Below the pieces are notes generated by a model. That model did not search any database. It was not told the origin of the DNA and saw only the letters and a list, made by a program, of their open reading frames with translations. Made by a program: the position numbers and the translations under genes. Of a stretch of 64,000 bases of DNA, positions 1 through 9,362 are shown in pieces. Source of the DNA: Falsiroseomonas sp046052145 (lineage in GTDB: Bacteria; Pseudomonadota; Alphaproteobacteria; Acetobacterales; Acetobacteraceae); NCBI GenBank assembly GCA_046052145.1, contig JBJOMW010000014.1, positions 44,062-108,061 on the forward strand. The letters are read 5' to 3'. The number at the start of each line of letters is the position of its first letter. The first letter of the stretch is position 1.

Positions 1-642
1 CGCCTGCGCGCCGGTCACCACGCCGATCGTCTTGCCTTCCTTCTCGAGGATCGGGCCCTGCTCGATGTGCAGCTCGAAATAGGCGTCCGCAGGGAAGGGC
101 TCGGCCTTGTGCTCGCCCTTGTAGCCGATGCCGGTCAGCGCCTGTTCCACCGTCACGCCATCCACATCTGCCAGGCCATAGACCTTGGCCAGTGGATAGA
201 CCCCGGCCCAGGCGCCGCTGCCCATCAGCGAATGGCCGAAGCGGCTGCCTTCCTCATCGGTCCAGTTCACAAGCTCCAGCGGCGCCTCGGTGGTGATGTT
301 GAGGTCGTTCAGCGTGCGCATCACCTCAAGCCCGGCGATGACGCCGAGCGCGCCGTCGAATTTTCCGCCCGAGGGCTGGCTGTCGAGGTGGGAGCCGAAC
401 AGGACGGGCTTGCGCGACGGGTCACGTCCCTCGCGGCGGGCGAACATGTTGCCGATCGCGTCCACCCGCACCGTCAGCCCGAGCGCCTGGCACCATTCCG
501 TGAAGCGTTCGCGGCCGGCCTTGTCCACCTCGGTCAGCGTCAGCCGCTTCACGCCGCCCTTCGGCGTCGCGCCGATCTCGGCCATCGCCATCAGGCTGTC
601 CCATAGCCGCTTTCCGTCGATGCGCTGATTGGTGCCGGCCAT
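1..642 (-). CDS. M20-family N-carbamoyl-L-amino acid hydrolase / allantoate amidohydrolase, C-terminus outside window
   Basis: This is a zinc-dependent amidohydrolase of the HyuC/AllC group, which removes carbamoyl groups from N-carbamoyl amino acids or ureides. The visible 214 residues hold the family metal-site region GSHLDSQPSGGKFDGALGV (about residues 83-101), then DEEGSRFGHSLMGSG with the bridging-glutamate pair, then ELHIEQGPIL. The start is the ATG at 642, five bases after the stop of the upstream AhpD-like gene, so the two probably share a transcript. The frame is open to base 1 and the last half is missing. Carbamoylase and allantoate hydrolase cannot be separated from this part alone. 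Confidence 0.88.
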   Translation of the reverse strand, partial: MAGTNQRIDGKRLWDSLMAMAEIGATPKGGVKRLTLTEVDKAGRERFTEWCQALGLTVRVDAIGNMFARREGRDPSRKPVLFGSHLDSQPSGGKFDGALGVIAGLEVMRTLNDLNITTEAPLELVNWTDEEGSRFGHSLMGSGAWAGVYPLAKVYGLADVDGVTVEQALTGIGYKGEHKAEPFPADAYFELHIEQGPILEKEGKTIGVVTGAQA

Positions 643-647
643 GTCCG

Positions 648-1229
648 TCACGCCCTTCCGATTCCCTGGAAGTCGAGGTTGGGCTGCAGATCCATCGCAT
701 TGGCAAGCCGGTTCGACATGGAGAAGAAGGCCGCGATCGCGCCGACATCCCACAACTCGTCCTGGCTCAGCCCGGCATCGAGCACCGCCTGCCTGTCCTC
801 CGCCGTCACCAGGTGCGAGGCGGTGGCGACCTTGGTCGCATAAGTCAGGATCGCCTTCTGCCGCGCCGGCAGGCGGGCCTTGCGCCAATTCGCCGCGACC
901 AGCTCGCTGATCGCCGGGTTCTTGGCCCGCACGCGCAGGATCGCGCCATGCGCGACGACGCAATACTGGCACTGGTTGCCGATGGAGACAGCGACGACGA
1001 TCATCTCCCGCTCCGCCGCCGTCAGCCCCTCACGCTTGTTCATCAGCGCGTCGTGATAGGCCATGAAGGCGCGGAACTCGTCGGGCCGCCAGGCCAGCGC
1101 CAGGAAGATGTTGGGCACGAAGCCCGACTTCTCCTGCACGGTGGCGATGCGCGCGCGGATATCCTCGGGCAGGGTGACGAGGTCGGGCACGGGGAAGGCG
1201 CTGACCGGGTCGGGCGGGGCGTCTGTCAT
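648..1229 (-). CDS. AhpD-like peroxidase-related protein (carboxymuconolactone decarboxylase fold)
   Basis: A 193-residue protein of the uncharacterised peroxidase-related enzyme branch of the AhpD/CMD superfamily. The redox motif CQYC sits in a helix followed by VAHG, as expected for the CxxC...H site of alkylhydroperoxidase-like proteins. The start is the ATG at 1229, preceded by the strong AGGAGA ribosome site; the reading frame continues upstream but without a better start. It lies five bases upstream of the M20 hydrolase and probably protects against peroxides or acts as a small thiol reductase. Substrate unknown. Confidence 0.82.
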   Translation of the reverse strand: MTDAPPDPVSAFPVPDLVTLPEDIRARIATVQEKSGFVPNIFLALAWRPDEFRAFMAYHDALMNKREGLTAAEREMIVVAVSIGNQCQYCVVAHGAILRVRAKNPAISELVAANWRKARLPARQKAILTYATKVATASHLVTAEDRQAVLDAGLSQDELWDVGAIAAFFSMSNRLANAMDLQPNLDFQGIGRA

Positions 1230-1311
1230 CTGGCTCGTCTCCTGCCGGCCGCGCCTTGCGGGATGCGCGCCGGCCTGCTGATGATGCGGGCTCACAACCC
1301 GGGAGGACGAC

Positions 1312-2100
1312 ATGGCCCATTCCCTCGGCGAGCCCGCGGCTCCCGCCATCCTGCGCAATTCCGGCCTCGACGGGGAAGCCGTCCGGCAGGCCCGGATCGA
1401 TCTTGCTGCCTGCTTCCGCATGGCAGCCCGGCTCGGCATGCATGAGGGCATCTGCAACCACTTCTCGCTGGTGGTGCCCGGGCATGACGATCTGTTCCTG
1501 GTGAACCCCTATGGCTGGGCCTTCAGCGAGGTCACGGCGTCTCGCCTGCTGATCTGCGACTTCGAGGGCAATGTGGTCGCCGGCCATGGCGTGCCGGAGG
1601 CCACCGCCTTCTTCATCCATGCGCGCGTGCACAAGAATGTCCCCCGCGCGCGGGCCTGTTTCCACACCCACATGCCGAACGCGACGAGCCTCGCGATGCT
1701 CGAAGGCCCGCCGCTGCTCTGGGCAGGGCAGAGCGCGCTGAAATTCTACGGCCGCACCGTGGTGGACGAGGACTATAACGGCCTCGCGCTGGATACCGCC
1801 GAGGGCGACCGGATCGCGGCTTCCATCGGCAATGCCGATATCGTCTTCATGAAGAACCACGGCGTCATGGTCTGCGGCCGCAACGCCGCCGAGGCCTGGG
1901 ACGATTTGTACTATCTGGAGCGCGCGGCAGAGGCGCAGCGCCTGGCACTGTCCACCGGCCGCACGCTGAAGCCCGTGGCCCCTGACATCGCCGCCAAGAC
2001 CTACGCTCAGATGCAGGAAGGCGACCGCGAAAGCGCGCGGCTGTTCCTCGACAGCGCGAAGCGCATCCTCGCCAAGGAAGAACCCGACTTTGCCGATTGA
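1312..2100 (+). CDS. Class II aldolase/adducin family protein
   Basis: A 262-residue class II aldolase-fold protein (FucA/AraD/adducin family), which cleaves or epimerises sugar phosphates or related hydroxy acids with a divalent metal. Metal-ligand histidines are in FHTHMPNATSLA (about residues 117-128) and in KNHGVMVCG (about 182-190). A GGAGG site lies just before the ATG. It is divergent from the AhpD-like gene, and its end overlaps the next exporter gene by 11 bases, suggesting translational coupling. The family has many substrates and none can be assigned here. Confidence 0.85.
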   Translation: MAHSLGEPAAPAILRNSGLDGEAVRQARIDLAACFRMAARLGMHEGICNHFSLVVPGHDDLFLVNPYGWAFSEVTASRLLICDFEGNVVAGHGVPEATAFFIHARVHKNVPRARACFHTHMPNATSLAMLEGPPLLWAGQSALKFYGRTVVDEDYNGLALDTAEGDRIAASIGNADIVFMKNHGVMVCGRNAAEAWDDLYYLERAAEAQRLALSTGRTLKPVAPDIAAKTYAQMQEGDRESARLFLDSAKRILAKEEPDFAD

Positions 2101-2980
2101 GGCGCGCACCGCCCGGCCGGAGACGGCCGGGCTGGTGTTGCTGCTCGCCACCGTCATCGGCTGGGGCCTGAACTGGCCGGCGATGAAGCTGCTGCTGGAG
2201 GAGGTGCCGCCCTTCTCCATCCGCGCCGCCAGCGCCGCCGTTGGCGTCGCGCTGCTGGCCGCGATCGCCGCGCGCCGCGGCGAATCGCTCGCCGTGCCGC
2301 CCAACCTCTTCCCGCGCCTGACCCTCGCCGCGCTCCTCAACGTCACCGCCTGGATGGGGCTCGCCAGCTTCTCCCTGCTCTGGCTCGCGGCCGGGGAGGC
2401 GACGATCGTCTGCTACACCATGCCGGTCTGGGCCTCGATCTTCGCCTGGATCGTGCTGGGCGAACGCATCACCGCGCGGCGCCTGCTGGCGCTGGCCGTG
2501 GGCTTCACCGGGCTTTTGGTGCTGGTGCTGGGGGACGGCCTCGATGTCGGGATCGCGAAGCTGCCGGGGGTGGGCTTCGCGCTGGCCGCGGCGCTGCTCT
2601 TCTCGCTTGGTACGGTGGTGACAAAGCGCTGGCCGGTGGCGATGCCCCCGGCTTCGCTCGTGGCCTGGCAGACCGGGCTCGGCTGCCTGCCGCTGCTCAT
2701 CGGCGCGCTGATCTTCGACAGCGTGGATGTCGCCGCGATCTCCACGCAATCCTGGCTGCTGCTGCTCTATGGCGGCATCGCGCCGCTCGGCCTGTGTTAC
2801 CTGGCCTGGTTCGCCGCACTGAAGCGCCTGCCGGCCTCGGCCGCGGCGGCGGGGACGCTGCTGACGCCGGTGGTCGGCGTGATCACCGCTGCCTTGTTCC
2901 TGGGCGAGCCGCTCGGCCTGCGCGAGGTGCTGGCGCTGTCCTTGACCATCGGCGGCGTGGTGCTGGCCATCAGGGGCTGA
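2090..2980 (+). CDS. DMT-superfamily EamA exporter
   Basis: A 296-residue inner-membrane protein with about ten hydrophobic segments arranged as two EamA repeats. The paired pattern is seen in GWGLNWPAMKLLLEE near the start and PLGLCYLAWFAALKRLPA in the second half. The start is a TTG inside the end of the aldolase gene, chosen because AGGAAG sits at the right distance and no ATG occurs before the first membrane helix. Coupling to an aldolase suggests export of a related metabolite, but that is inference. Confidence 0.82.
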   Translation: MPIEARTARPETAGLVLLLATVIGWGLNWPAMKLLLEEVPPFSIRAASAAVGVALLAAIAARRGESLAVPPNLFPRLTLAALLNVTAWMGLASFSLLWLAAGEATIVCYTMPVWASIFAWIVLGERITARRLLALAVGFTGLLVLVLGDGLDVGIAKLPGVGFALAAALLFSLGTVVTKRWPVAMPPASLVAWQTGLGCLPLLIGALIFDSVDVAAISTQSWLLLLYGGIAPLGLCYLAWFAALKRLPASAAAAGTLLTPVVGVITAALFLGEPLGLREVLALSLTIGGVVLAIRG

Positions 2981-2999
2981 GCGCCCTATTCCCGCCGGC

Positions 3000-4184
3000 A
3001 TGACCGAGCGCCCCCTGATCCGCCTGGCCCCCGGTGCCGACCGCCGCGTGAAGGCGGGGCACCCTTGGGCCTTCTCCAACGAGATCGCCATGACCGCCGC
3101 CGCGCGCGCCATCCCGCCGGGCAGCGTCGTGCAGCTCGAGGGCGATGACGGCGTGAAGCACGGCGCCTGGCACTTCAACCCGCACAGCCTGATCGCCGGG
3201 CGCTTCCTCGACCCCGATCCCAACGCGGCCTGCGATGCGGGCTGGTACCGCTGGAAGATCGGCGCCTGCCTGGCCCTGCGGGAACGCCTGTTCGACGCAC
3301 CCTTCTACCGCCTGGTGCATGCCGAGGCCGATGGGCTGCCGGGCCTTGTGGTGGATCGCTACGGCGATGCGCTGGCGGTGCAGGCGAACACCGCGGGCAT
3401 GGACCGCGCGCTGCCCGACATCCTGGCCGCGCTGCAGGAGCTGATCGGCCCGCGCATCGTCGTCGCGCGCAACGATGCCGCGGTGCGCAAGCTCGAAGGC
3501 CTGGAGGAAGGCGTCGCCCTGCTGCACGGCGCCGATGGCATGGCGACGGTGGAGGAAGGCGGGCTTGCCTTCCCCGTGGATTTGCTTGGCGGCCAGAAGA
3601 CCGGCTGGTTCTTCGACCAGCGCCCGAACCGCGCTTTGGTCGCGCGGCTGGCAAAGGGGCGCACGGTGCTGGATGCCTTCTGCCATCTCGGCGGCTTCGG
3701 GCTGGCGGCGGCGCAGGCGGGCGCGGCGGAGGTCACGCTGCTGGATCGCAGCGAGCACGCGCTCGACCTCGCCATGCAGGCCGCACGCCGCGCGGGCTTT
3801 GCGGAGCGCGTCACGGCCCTGAAGGCGGAGGCGCTCGAACATCTCGAACGCATGGTCGCCTCCGGCCGCCGCTTCGAGGTCGTGATCACCGACCCGCCCG
3901 CCTTCGCGAAGACCCGCAAGGACATCCCCGCCGCGCTGAAGGGCTATGCCAAGCTGGCACGGCTTGCAGCGCAGGTGACGGCGCCGGGCGGCATCCTCTT
4001 CATCGCCTCCTGCAGCCACCACGTCGGGCCCACCGACTTCGCCGAGGCGGTCGCCTGGGGCGTGCACCGCGCGCGTCGCCGCGCCCGCATCCTGGCGAGT
4101 GTCGGCGCAGGCCCCGACCATCCCGTGCACCCGGCCCTGCCCGAGAGCGCCTATCTCAAGGGCCAGTTGCTGGCCCTCGACTGA
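3000..4184 (+). CDS. Class I rRNA methyltransferase, RlmI/RlmK-like (PUA + SAM domain)
   Basis: A 394-residue methyltransferase resembling RlmI, which makes 5-methylcytosine in 23S rRNA. The N-terminal 75 residues look like a PUA domain (HPWAFSNEI, GSVVQLEGD). The middle has the EEI-like segment, and the C-terminal SAM domain has VLDAFCHLGGFGLAAA (motif I region), TDPPAFAK (motif IV) and ASCSHHV (motif VI), with cysteines suited to m5C chemistry. Its stop overlaps the next start as TGATG. The exact target cytosine is inferred from family only. Confidence 0.88.
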   Translation: MTERPLIRLAPGADRRVKAGHPWAFSNEIAMTAAARAIPPGSVVQLEGDDGVKHGAWHFNPHSLIAGRFLDPDPNAACDAGWYRWKIGACLALRERLFDAPFYRLVHAEADGLPGLVVDRYGDALAVQANTAGMDRALPDILAALQELIGPRIVVARNDAAVRKLEGLEEGVALLHGADGMATVEEGGLAFPVDLLGGQKTGWFFDQRPNRALVARLAKGRTVLDAFCHLGGFGLAAAQAGAAEVTLLDRSEHALDLAMQAARRAGFAERVTALKAEALEHLERMVASGRRFEVVITDPPAFAKTRKDIPAALKGYAKLARLAAQVTAPGGILFIASCSHHVGPTDFAEAVAWGVHRARRRARILASVGAGPDHPVHPALPESAYLKGQLLALD

Positions 4185-4570
4185 TGCGGGCGGGGCTCCG
4201 CGCCGCCTTCCTGCGCACGACCTATGATACGGGCGGCATTGCCTGCCACATCGGGGCTCGCAACGCCGCGATGGACGCGTTTTTGCACGCGCAGGGTCGG
4301 TCTTCGGCCGGCTTCGTCACCGCTTGGAACCCGTTCAGCCGGCCGATGCCGCCGGGCTGGAATGCGCGGATGCAGTCGCGGCTGCGCGAGGCCGCGCGCG
4401 GTCGCGTCCTCGCGGAGGGCTGGGGCAGGGGGCGGCGCTGGGCGGAGCACCACCTGCTGATCGCCGGCGATCCGCGCCGTCTCGCGAGCCTCGCGCGGCG
4501 ATTCCGCCAGCACGCCATCGTCCTGCTGGCACCCGGCCGGCCCGCCCGGTTGTTGCGGACAAGCGATTGA
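4184..4570 (+). CDS. DUF3293 domain protein
   Basis: A 128-residue protein with the DUF3293 hallmark FVTAWNPFS near residue 44. Its ATG overlaps the stop of the methyltransferase gene by one base, so it is probably translationally coupled to it. No catalytic motif is recognisable and the family has no assigned function. Confidence 0.75.
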   Translation: MRAGLRAAFLRTTYDTGGIACHIGARNAAMDAFLHAQGRSSAGFVTAWNPFSRPMPPGWNARMQSRLREAARGRVLAEGWGRGRRWAEHHLLIAGDPRRLASLARRFRQHAIVLLAPGRPARLLRTSD

Positions 4571-4649
4571 TCCGCTTGCCGAAACCCTGCTCTGGCGCCG
4601 GCACCCCCCGCCCTTGCGGCCGCCCGCCGCGCCGGGCCAAGCTGCGCCC

Positions 4650-5813
4650 ATGATCCCCGCCCGGCCCTATCGCCTGCTGCTCAACCGCCGCCACGGCACG
4701 CCCGGCGTCGTGGTCCTCCCCGACGGCCATTTCCGCCGCGCCCGCGCCGAGATCGAATCCTGGCCGGGCTACGCGGTGACCCCGCTGGTCGCGCTGGAGG
4801 ACGTGGCGAAGGCCGCGCGCGTCGCCGCCGTGTACTACAAGGACGAGGGCGGGCGCTTTGGCCTCGGCTCCTTCAAGGCGCTTGGCGGTGCCTATGCGGT
4901 GCAGAAGCTGCTGGTGACGGAACTCGCGCGCCGCGGCGCAGCACCCAACGCCTCCGCCACCGAACTCGAAGCCGGAGCGCATGAGGCGGCGACGCGCGCC
5001 ATCACCGTCACCTGCGCGACCGATGGCAATCATGGCCGCTCCGTCGCCTGGGGCGCGCAGCGCTTTCGGTGCCGCTGCGTGATCTATGTCCATGAAGGCG
5101 TCAGCCAGGGCCGCCGCGACGCGATTGCGAAATACGGCGCCGAGATCCGCGTCGTACCCGGCACTTATGACGATGCGGTGCGCGCCTGCGCCCGCGACGC
5201 GGAGCGCGAAGCTTGGTTCGTCGTCTCCGACACCTCCTGGGAGGGTTACACGGAGGTCCCGCGCGACGTAATGCAGGGCTACCGCCTGATGGCGGAGGAA
5301 GCCGCGAACCAGCTGGAGGCGCCGCCAACCCACGCCTTCGTCCCGGGCGGCGTCGGGGGTGTGGCGGCCGCCGTCTCCGTGCAGCGGCGCGCGCGCTACG
5401 GCAATGCCGTGAAGCTTATCGTCGCGGAGCCTGAGAAGGCCGCCTGCCTGCTCGCCTCGGCCGAGGCTGGCCAGCCCGTGGCGGTGGAGGGCGATCTCGA
5501 CACGCTGATGGCGGGGCTCGCTTGCGGCGAGCCCAGCCTGCTGGCTTGGCAGGAGCTGGAACGCGCCGCTTTCGCCTTCATGGCGGTCCCCGACAACAGC
5601 GCGGTGGATGCGATGCGCCTGCTGGCGCGCCGCCAGCCCCCTGTGGTGGCCGGCGAGAGCGCGGTGGCGGGCCTCGCCGCGCTGCTGCTCGCCGCGCGCG
5701 ACCCCTTCTCGCGCGGGATGCTCGGCCTTGATGCGGACAGCCGCGTGCTGCTCTTCGGCACCGAGGGCGCGACCGATCCCGAGACCTATGACCGCCTGGT
5801 GGCGGGCGGCTGA
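4650..5813 (+). CDS. Diaminopropionate ammonia-lyase-like PLP enzyme
   Basis: A 387-residue fold-type II PLP enzyme resembling DpaL, which converts 2,3-diaminopropionate to pyruvate and ammonia. The Schiff-base lysine is in FGLGSFKALGGAYAV (about residue 79). The conserved CATDGNHGRSVAWGA follows, and the phosphate-binding glycine loop is PGGVGGVAAAV. The start is the ATG at 4650; the frame is open upstream to 4614 without a better start. It precedes a Bug receptor gene, consistent with amino-acid scavenging. Related threonine dehydratase-like enzymes remain possible. Confidence 0.85.
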   Translation: MIPARPYRLLLNRRHGTPGVVVLPDGHFRRARAEIESWPGYAVTPLVALEDVAKAARVAAVYYKDEGGRFGLGSFKALGGAYAVQKLLVTELARRGAAPNASATELEAGAHEAATRAITVTCATDGNHGRSVAWGAQRFRCRCVIYVHEGVSQGRRDAIAKYGAEIRVVPGTYDDAVRACARDAEREAWFVVSDTSWEGYTEVPRDVMQGYRLMAEEAANQLEAPPTHAFVPGGVGGVAAAVSVQRRARYGNAVKLIVAEPEKAACLLASAEAGQPVAVEGDLDTLMAGLACGEPSLLAWQELERAAFAFMAVPDNSAVDAMRLLARRQPPVVAGESAVAGLAALLLAARDPFSRGMLGLDADSRVLLFGTEGATDPETYDRLVAGG

Positions 5814-5910
5814 GCGCCACGCCAAGATTGACACAGGCCGCGCCTCTCCCCATTCCGGAGGCGCGACGCAACGCGGAAGGGCCCCTCAGCGGCCCGGGGA
5901 GACAAGGTCC

Positions 5911-6912
5911 ATGAGCATCACGACGCTTCGCCGCCGTCATCTTCTGGCGCTTGGCGCCGGCGGTCTTGCCGCGCCCGCGCTTGGCCTGTCCTCGGCCGCG
6001 GCGCAGGGCGCCTGGCCGAACCAGCCCGTCCGCATGATCGTCCCCTTCGCCGCCGGCGGCCCGACCGACATCCCCGCGCGCCTGCTGGCCGAGGAAATGT
6101 CGAAGACCCTGCCGCACCGCGTGGTGGTGGAGAACCGCACCGGATCGGGCGTCGTCATCGGCACGGACCTGGTGGCCAAGGGGCCGCAGGATGGGTCCGT
6201 GATCCTCTACACCACGGTTGCCCATGCGGTGCTGCGGCCGATGTTCCCGCGCCTGCCCTTCGACCCGATCGCCGATTTCACGCCGGTCGCGCTGGTCGGG
6301 CAGGTGCCGGTGATCCTGCTGGTCAACAACAACTTCCCCGCGCGCAACATCCAGGAGTTCATCGCCCTGCTGCGCGCCAATCCGGGCCGCTTCGACTACG
6401 CCTCCTCGGGCAATGGCGGCGCGGTGCATCTGGCGACCGAGCTGTTCATGCACCAGGCCGGGGGCCTGCGGGTGAACCACATCCCCTTCCGCGGTTCCTC
6501 CGCCGCCATGCCGGAAGTGCTGTCGGGCCGCATCCCGATGATCTTCGACATCGCCGCCTCCGCGCTGCCCTATGCGCGTTCGGGTGAGCTGCGCGCGCTC
6601 GGCATCTCCACGAAGGAGCGTTCGCCGCTCGCGCCCAACATCCCGACCATCGCGGAACAGGGCGTGCCGACTTACGAGGCCTATACCTGGCACATGGTGA
6701 TGGTGCGCTCCGGCACGCCGCAGCCGGTGGTGGACGCCATCAGCCGCGCCGTGACGGCCGCAACCGCGGTGCCGGCGGTGCAGGAGCGGCTGACGGGGCT
6801 GGCGATGCAGGTGGTGCGCGGCAGCACGCCGGCCTCTGCCGCGGCCTATCTCCGCAGCGAGACCGACACCTGGGATCCGGTGGTCCGCGCCGCGGGCATC
6901 CGCGCCGACTGA
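5911..6912 (+). CDS. Bug-family (TctC-like) periplasmic solute receptor
   Basis: A 333-residue tripartite tricarboxylate transporter receptor. The Tat-like signal RRRHLLALG ends near SSAAAQ (about residue 31). The mature part starts GAWPNQPVRMIVPFAAGGPTD, with the typical loop binding the substrate carboxylate, and RLPFDPIADFTPV and GNGGAVHLATELF follow. No TctA or TctB membrane partner lies in the window. This is the first of three Bug genes here, each next to a hydrolase or lyase. Confidence 0.92.
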   Translation: MSITTLRRRHLLALGAGGLAAPALGLSSAAAQGAWPNQPVRMIVPFAAGGPTDIPARLLAEEMSKTLPHRVVVENRTGSGVVIGTDLVAKGPQDGSVILYTTVAHAVLRPMFPRLPFDPIADFTPVALVGQVPVILLVNNNFPARNIQEFIALLRANPGRFDYASSGNGGAVHLATELFMHQAGGLRVNHIPFRGSSAAMPEVLSGRIPMIFDIAASALPYARSGELRALGISTKERSPLAPNIPTIAEQGVPTYEAYTWHMVMVRSGTPQPVVDAISRAVTAATAVPAVQERLTGLAMQVVRGSTPASAAAYLRSETDTWDPVVRAAGIRAD

Positions 6913-6919
6913 TGAAACT

Positions 6920-6948
6920 GAGCCTCTCCCCCGATGGGGGAGGGGCTC
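6920..6948. terminator. GC-rich hairpin between converging genes
   Basis: An inverted repeat whose arms pair over 13 positions (including one T-G pair) around a GAT loop lies between the Bug gene stop and the LivK-like gene stop. It overlaps the latter's last codon. There is no long T run, so it may be a two-way transcript end or a copy of the hairpin family seen elsewhere in the window. Confidence 0.5.
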
Positions 6949-8203
6949 AGCCGCCCAGTCGCGGCTGCAACTCGGCCACGGACGCGGCCTGAGGATGCAC
7001 CGCGACCTGCCGCAGCCCCTGCGGCCCCTTCTGCCACTGGCACAACACCGGCTGCGCGCGCGTGTTCTGACCGCGCTCGTCGAAGCGCGCGCCCCAGCCC
7101 GTCGCCGTCGTTCCCGCTGCGATGTCGAGTGCGAGCACGGCCGCGCGCACGCGTTCCTTCTCCGGCCCGCCCGCGCGGTGCAGCGCGTCCAGGAATAGCT
7201 GCGCGCCGACATAGCAGCCAAGCCCGTGGCCCGAGCGTGGCTCCGCCCCATAGCGGCGCAGATAGGCGTCCGCGAAGGCGCGCGCCCCCGGCGCATGGCG
7301 CTCATTCACGGCAAAGGGCGTGAGGTCCGCGCTCATCGCCCCCGTCAGCGCATCGCCGAGGCCCCGCGCCGTCTCCGCCAGGCCGTAGCCGCCGGCGGTG
7401 CCGATCACCATGCGCGGCCGCCAGCGGGCGTCGCGGAAGGCGCGGAACAGCAGCAACTCATCGCCGGGTGCGCCGGTGTGCAGCACCACCTCCGCCTCCA
7501 GCCCGCGCAGGCGCTGCACCAATGCATTCAGGTCGGCTGCGCGCGAGGCATAGGCAGCGCGTTCCACCAGGTTCAGCCCGCGCGCACGCGCCAGCTGTTC
7601 CTGCACGGCGCCAACCGAATTGCCGCCCGGCGCTTCCTCATGCGCGATGGCCAGCCGGAGCCGCTCCGCGGCGGTGCCGAGCGCGGGAGCCAGAACCTCC
7701 GCCACGCCTTCGATCGAGCAGGCCGCGAAATCCGCCGCGCGCGGCGACGCCCGGAAGATCCAGCGGAAGCCGCGTTCCATCAGCGCATCGCAGATCGCGC
7801 CAAGCTCGAACCAGGGCACGCCCGCGCCTTCCGCCACCTGGCTGCCCGGCAGCGCGACGGAGGAGGCGAAGCTACCGAAGATCGCCGCGACCCGTTCATT
7901 GCCGGCCACCAGCCGCCGCGTCTCGGTCGCCGCCGCCGCCTCGTCCGGCGCATCGGCGCGGATCAGGCGCAAGGGCCGGCCCAGCGCACCGCCCGCGGCA
8001 TTGCGCTCCTCGACGGCAAGCTCCAGGCCGCGGAAACTCTCGTCGCCGAGCAGGGCATGCGGACCGGACAGGGGAAAGACAGCGCCAAGGCGCAGCTCTG
8101 CCGGCGCCTGCGCGCGCGCCGGCCGGGCCAGCACGCCCGCCAGCGCAACCGCGCCGAGCTGCCGTCGGCGGATCCGCCATGTCTCGCGGCGGATGATATC
8201 CAT
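6947..8203 (-). CDS. ABC transporter substrate-binding protein, LivK-like (type 1 periplasmic fold)
   Basis: A 418-residue branched-chain amino acid/amide receptor. Twin arginines (RRRQLGAVALAG) precede a signal ending LARPARAQ. The mature part begins ELRLGAVFPLSGPHALLGDE and includes RLIRADAPDE and VAAIFGSFASSVALPGSQVAE, typical of the Leu/Ile/Val-binding group. The start at 8203 is chosen for a GGGAGG site. It is convergent with the Bug gene and divergent from the quinone oxidoreductase. No permease or ATPase genes are nearby. Confidence 0.88.
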   Translation of the reverse strand: MDIIRRETWRIRRRQLGAVALAGVLARPARAQAPAELRLGAVFPLSGPHALLGDESFRGLELAVEERNAAGGALGRPLRLIRADAPDEAAAATETRRLVAGNERVAAIFGSFASSVALPGSQVAEGAGVPWFELGAICDALMERGFRWIFRASPRAADFAACSIEGVAEVLAPALGTAAERLRLAIAHEEAPGGNSVGAVQEQLARARGLNLVERAAYASRAADLNALVQRLRGLEAEVVLHTGAPGDELLLFRAFRDARWRPRMVIGTAGGYGLAETARGLGDALTGAMSADLTPFAVNERHAPGARAFADAYLRRYGAEPRSGHGLGCYVGAQLFLDALHRAGGPEKERVRAAVLALDIAAGTTATGWGARFDERGQNTRAQPVLCQWQKGPQGLRQVAVHPQAASVAELQPRLGG

Positions 8204-8357
8204 CCCGCCCGCCTCCCGCTGCGGTACTCCGTTTCCTCTCATGGCCCCCACGCATCGTGCAACCCCGCCCGGCGCGTGGCGCCGCAGCGGCGGCATGGCT
8301 TGACGCCGGCGCCGGGGCCATGGTCCCTCGGCAGCGAACAGAGGATCCACGCACATC

Positions 8358-9362
8358 ATGGCGCTTCCGCAGGAGATGACCTTCATCGCCCATGGCGCGG
8401 GCGGCGGCCCGGAGGTTCTGGTGCCGGCCCGCAGCTCCTTGCCGGCGCCGCGCGCGGACGAGGTGCTGATCCGCTGCCAGGCGATCGGCGTGAACCGTCC
8501 CGATGTCGCGCAGCGCAGCGGCAAGTACCCGCCCCCGCCCGGCGCCTCCCCGGTGATCGGCCTGGAATGCGCCGGAGAGGTCGTGGCCGTCGGCGCCGAG
8601 GTGCGGCGCTTCCGCCCTGGCGACCGCGTGACCGCGCTGGCCAATGGCGGCGCCTATGCCGAGTACTGCACGGCGCCTGAGGCGCAGACGCTGCCCTGGC
8701 CCCAGGGCTTCGACGCGCTCCGCGCCGCTGCGCTGCCGGAGACCTATTTCACGGTATGGGCGAATCTGTTTGGCCATGGCCGGCTGCAGCCGGGTGAGAC
8801 GGTGCTGATCCATGGTGGCACGAGCGGCATCGGCGTCACCGCGATCCAACTGGCAAAGGCCTTCGGCGCGACGGTCTTCGCCACCGCCGGTAGCGCGGAG
8901 AAGGTCGCGGCCTGCCGCGCGCTCGGTGCGGATGCTGCGATTGACTACCGCGCGCAGGATTTCGCCGAGGAGGTGAAGGCGCTCACCACCGGCAAGGGCG
9001 TGGACGTCGTGCTCGACATGGTCGGCGCGCCCTATTTCGCGAAGAACATCCGCTGCCTGAAGCTGGATGGGCGGCTGGTGATGATCGCCTTCCTGAATGG
9101 CCATGTGGCCGAAAGCGTTGATCTGCGCCCCATCATGGTGAAGCGCCTGACGGTGACCGGCAGCACCATGCGTCCGCGCACCACGGCCGAGAAGGGCGCG
9201 ATCGCCGCCGAGCTGGAAGCCAAGGTCTGGCCGCTGCTCGCCAAGGGGCAATGCGCGCCGCGCATCTTCAAGGTGTTCCCGCTGGCTGAGGCGGCCGAGG
9301 CGCACCGGCTGATGGAATCCAGCACGCATATCGGCAAGATCATGCTCACGGTCGGCGATTGA
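8358..9362 (+). CDS. NAD(P)H-quinone oxidoreductase, PIG3-like zinc-independent MDR
   Basis: A 334-residue medium-chain dehydrogenase/reductase of the quinone oxidoreductase branch. The N-terminal GroES-like part has GVNRPDVAQRSGKYPPPPGAS and GLECAGEVVAVG. The Rossmann part has VLIHGGTSGIGVTAIQLAKAFG (about residues 146-167). Catalytic zinc ligands are absent, as expected for this branch. Its stop overlaps the start of the following small gene (TGATG). Confidence 0.88.
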   Translation: MALPQEMTFIAHGAGGGPEVLVPARSSLPAPRADEVLIRCQAIGVNRPDVAQRSGKYPPPPGASPVIGLECAGEVVAVGAEVRRFRPGDRVTALANGGAYAEYCTAPEAQTLPWPQGFDALRAAALPETYFTVWANLFGHGRLQPGETVLIHGGTSGIGVTAIQLAKAFGATVFATAGSAEKVAACRALGADAAIDYRAQDFAEEVKALTTGKGVDVVLDMVGAPYFAKNIRCLKLDGRLVMIAFLNGHVAESVDLRPIMVKRLTVTGSTMRPRTTAEKGAIAAELEAKVWPLLAKGQCAPRIFKVFPLAEAAEAHRLMESSTHIGKIMLTVGD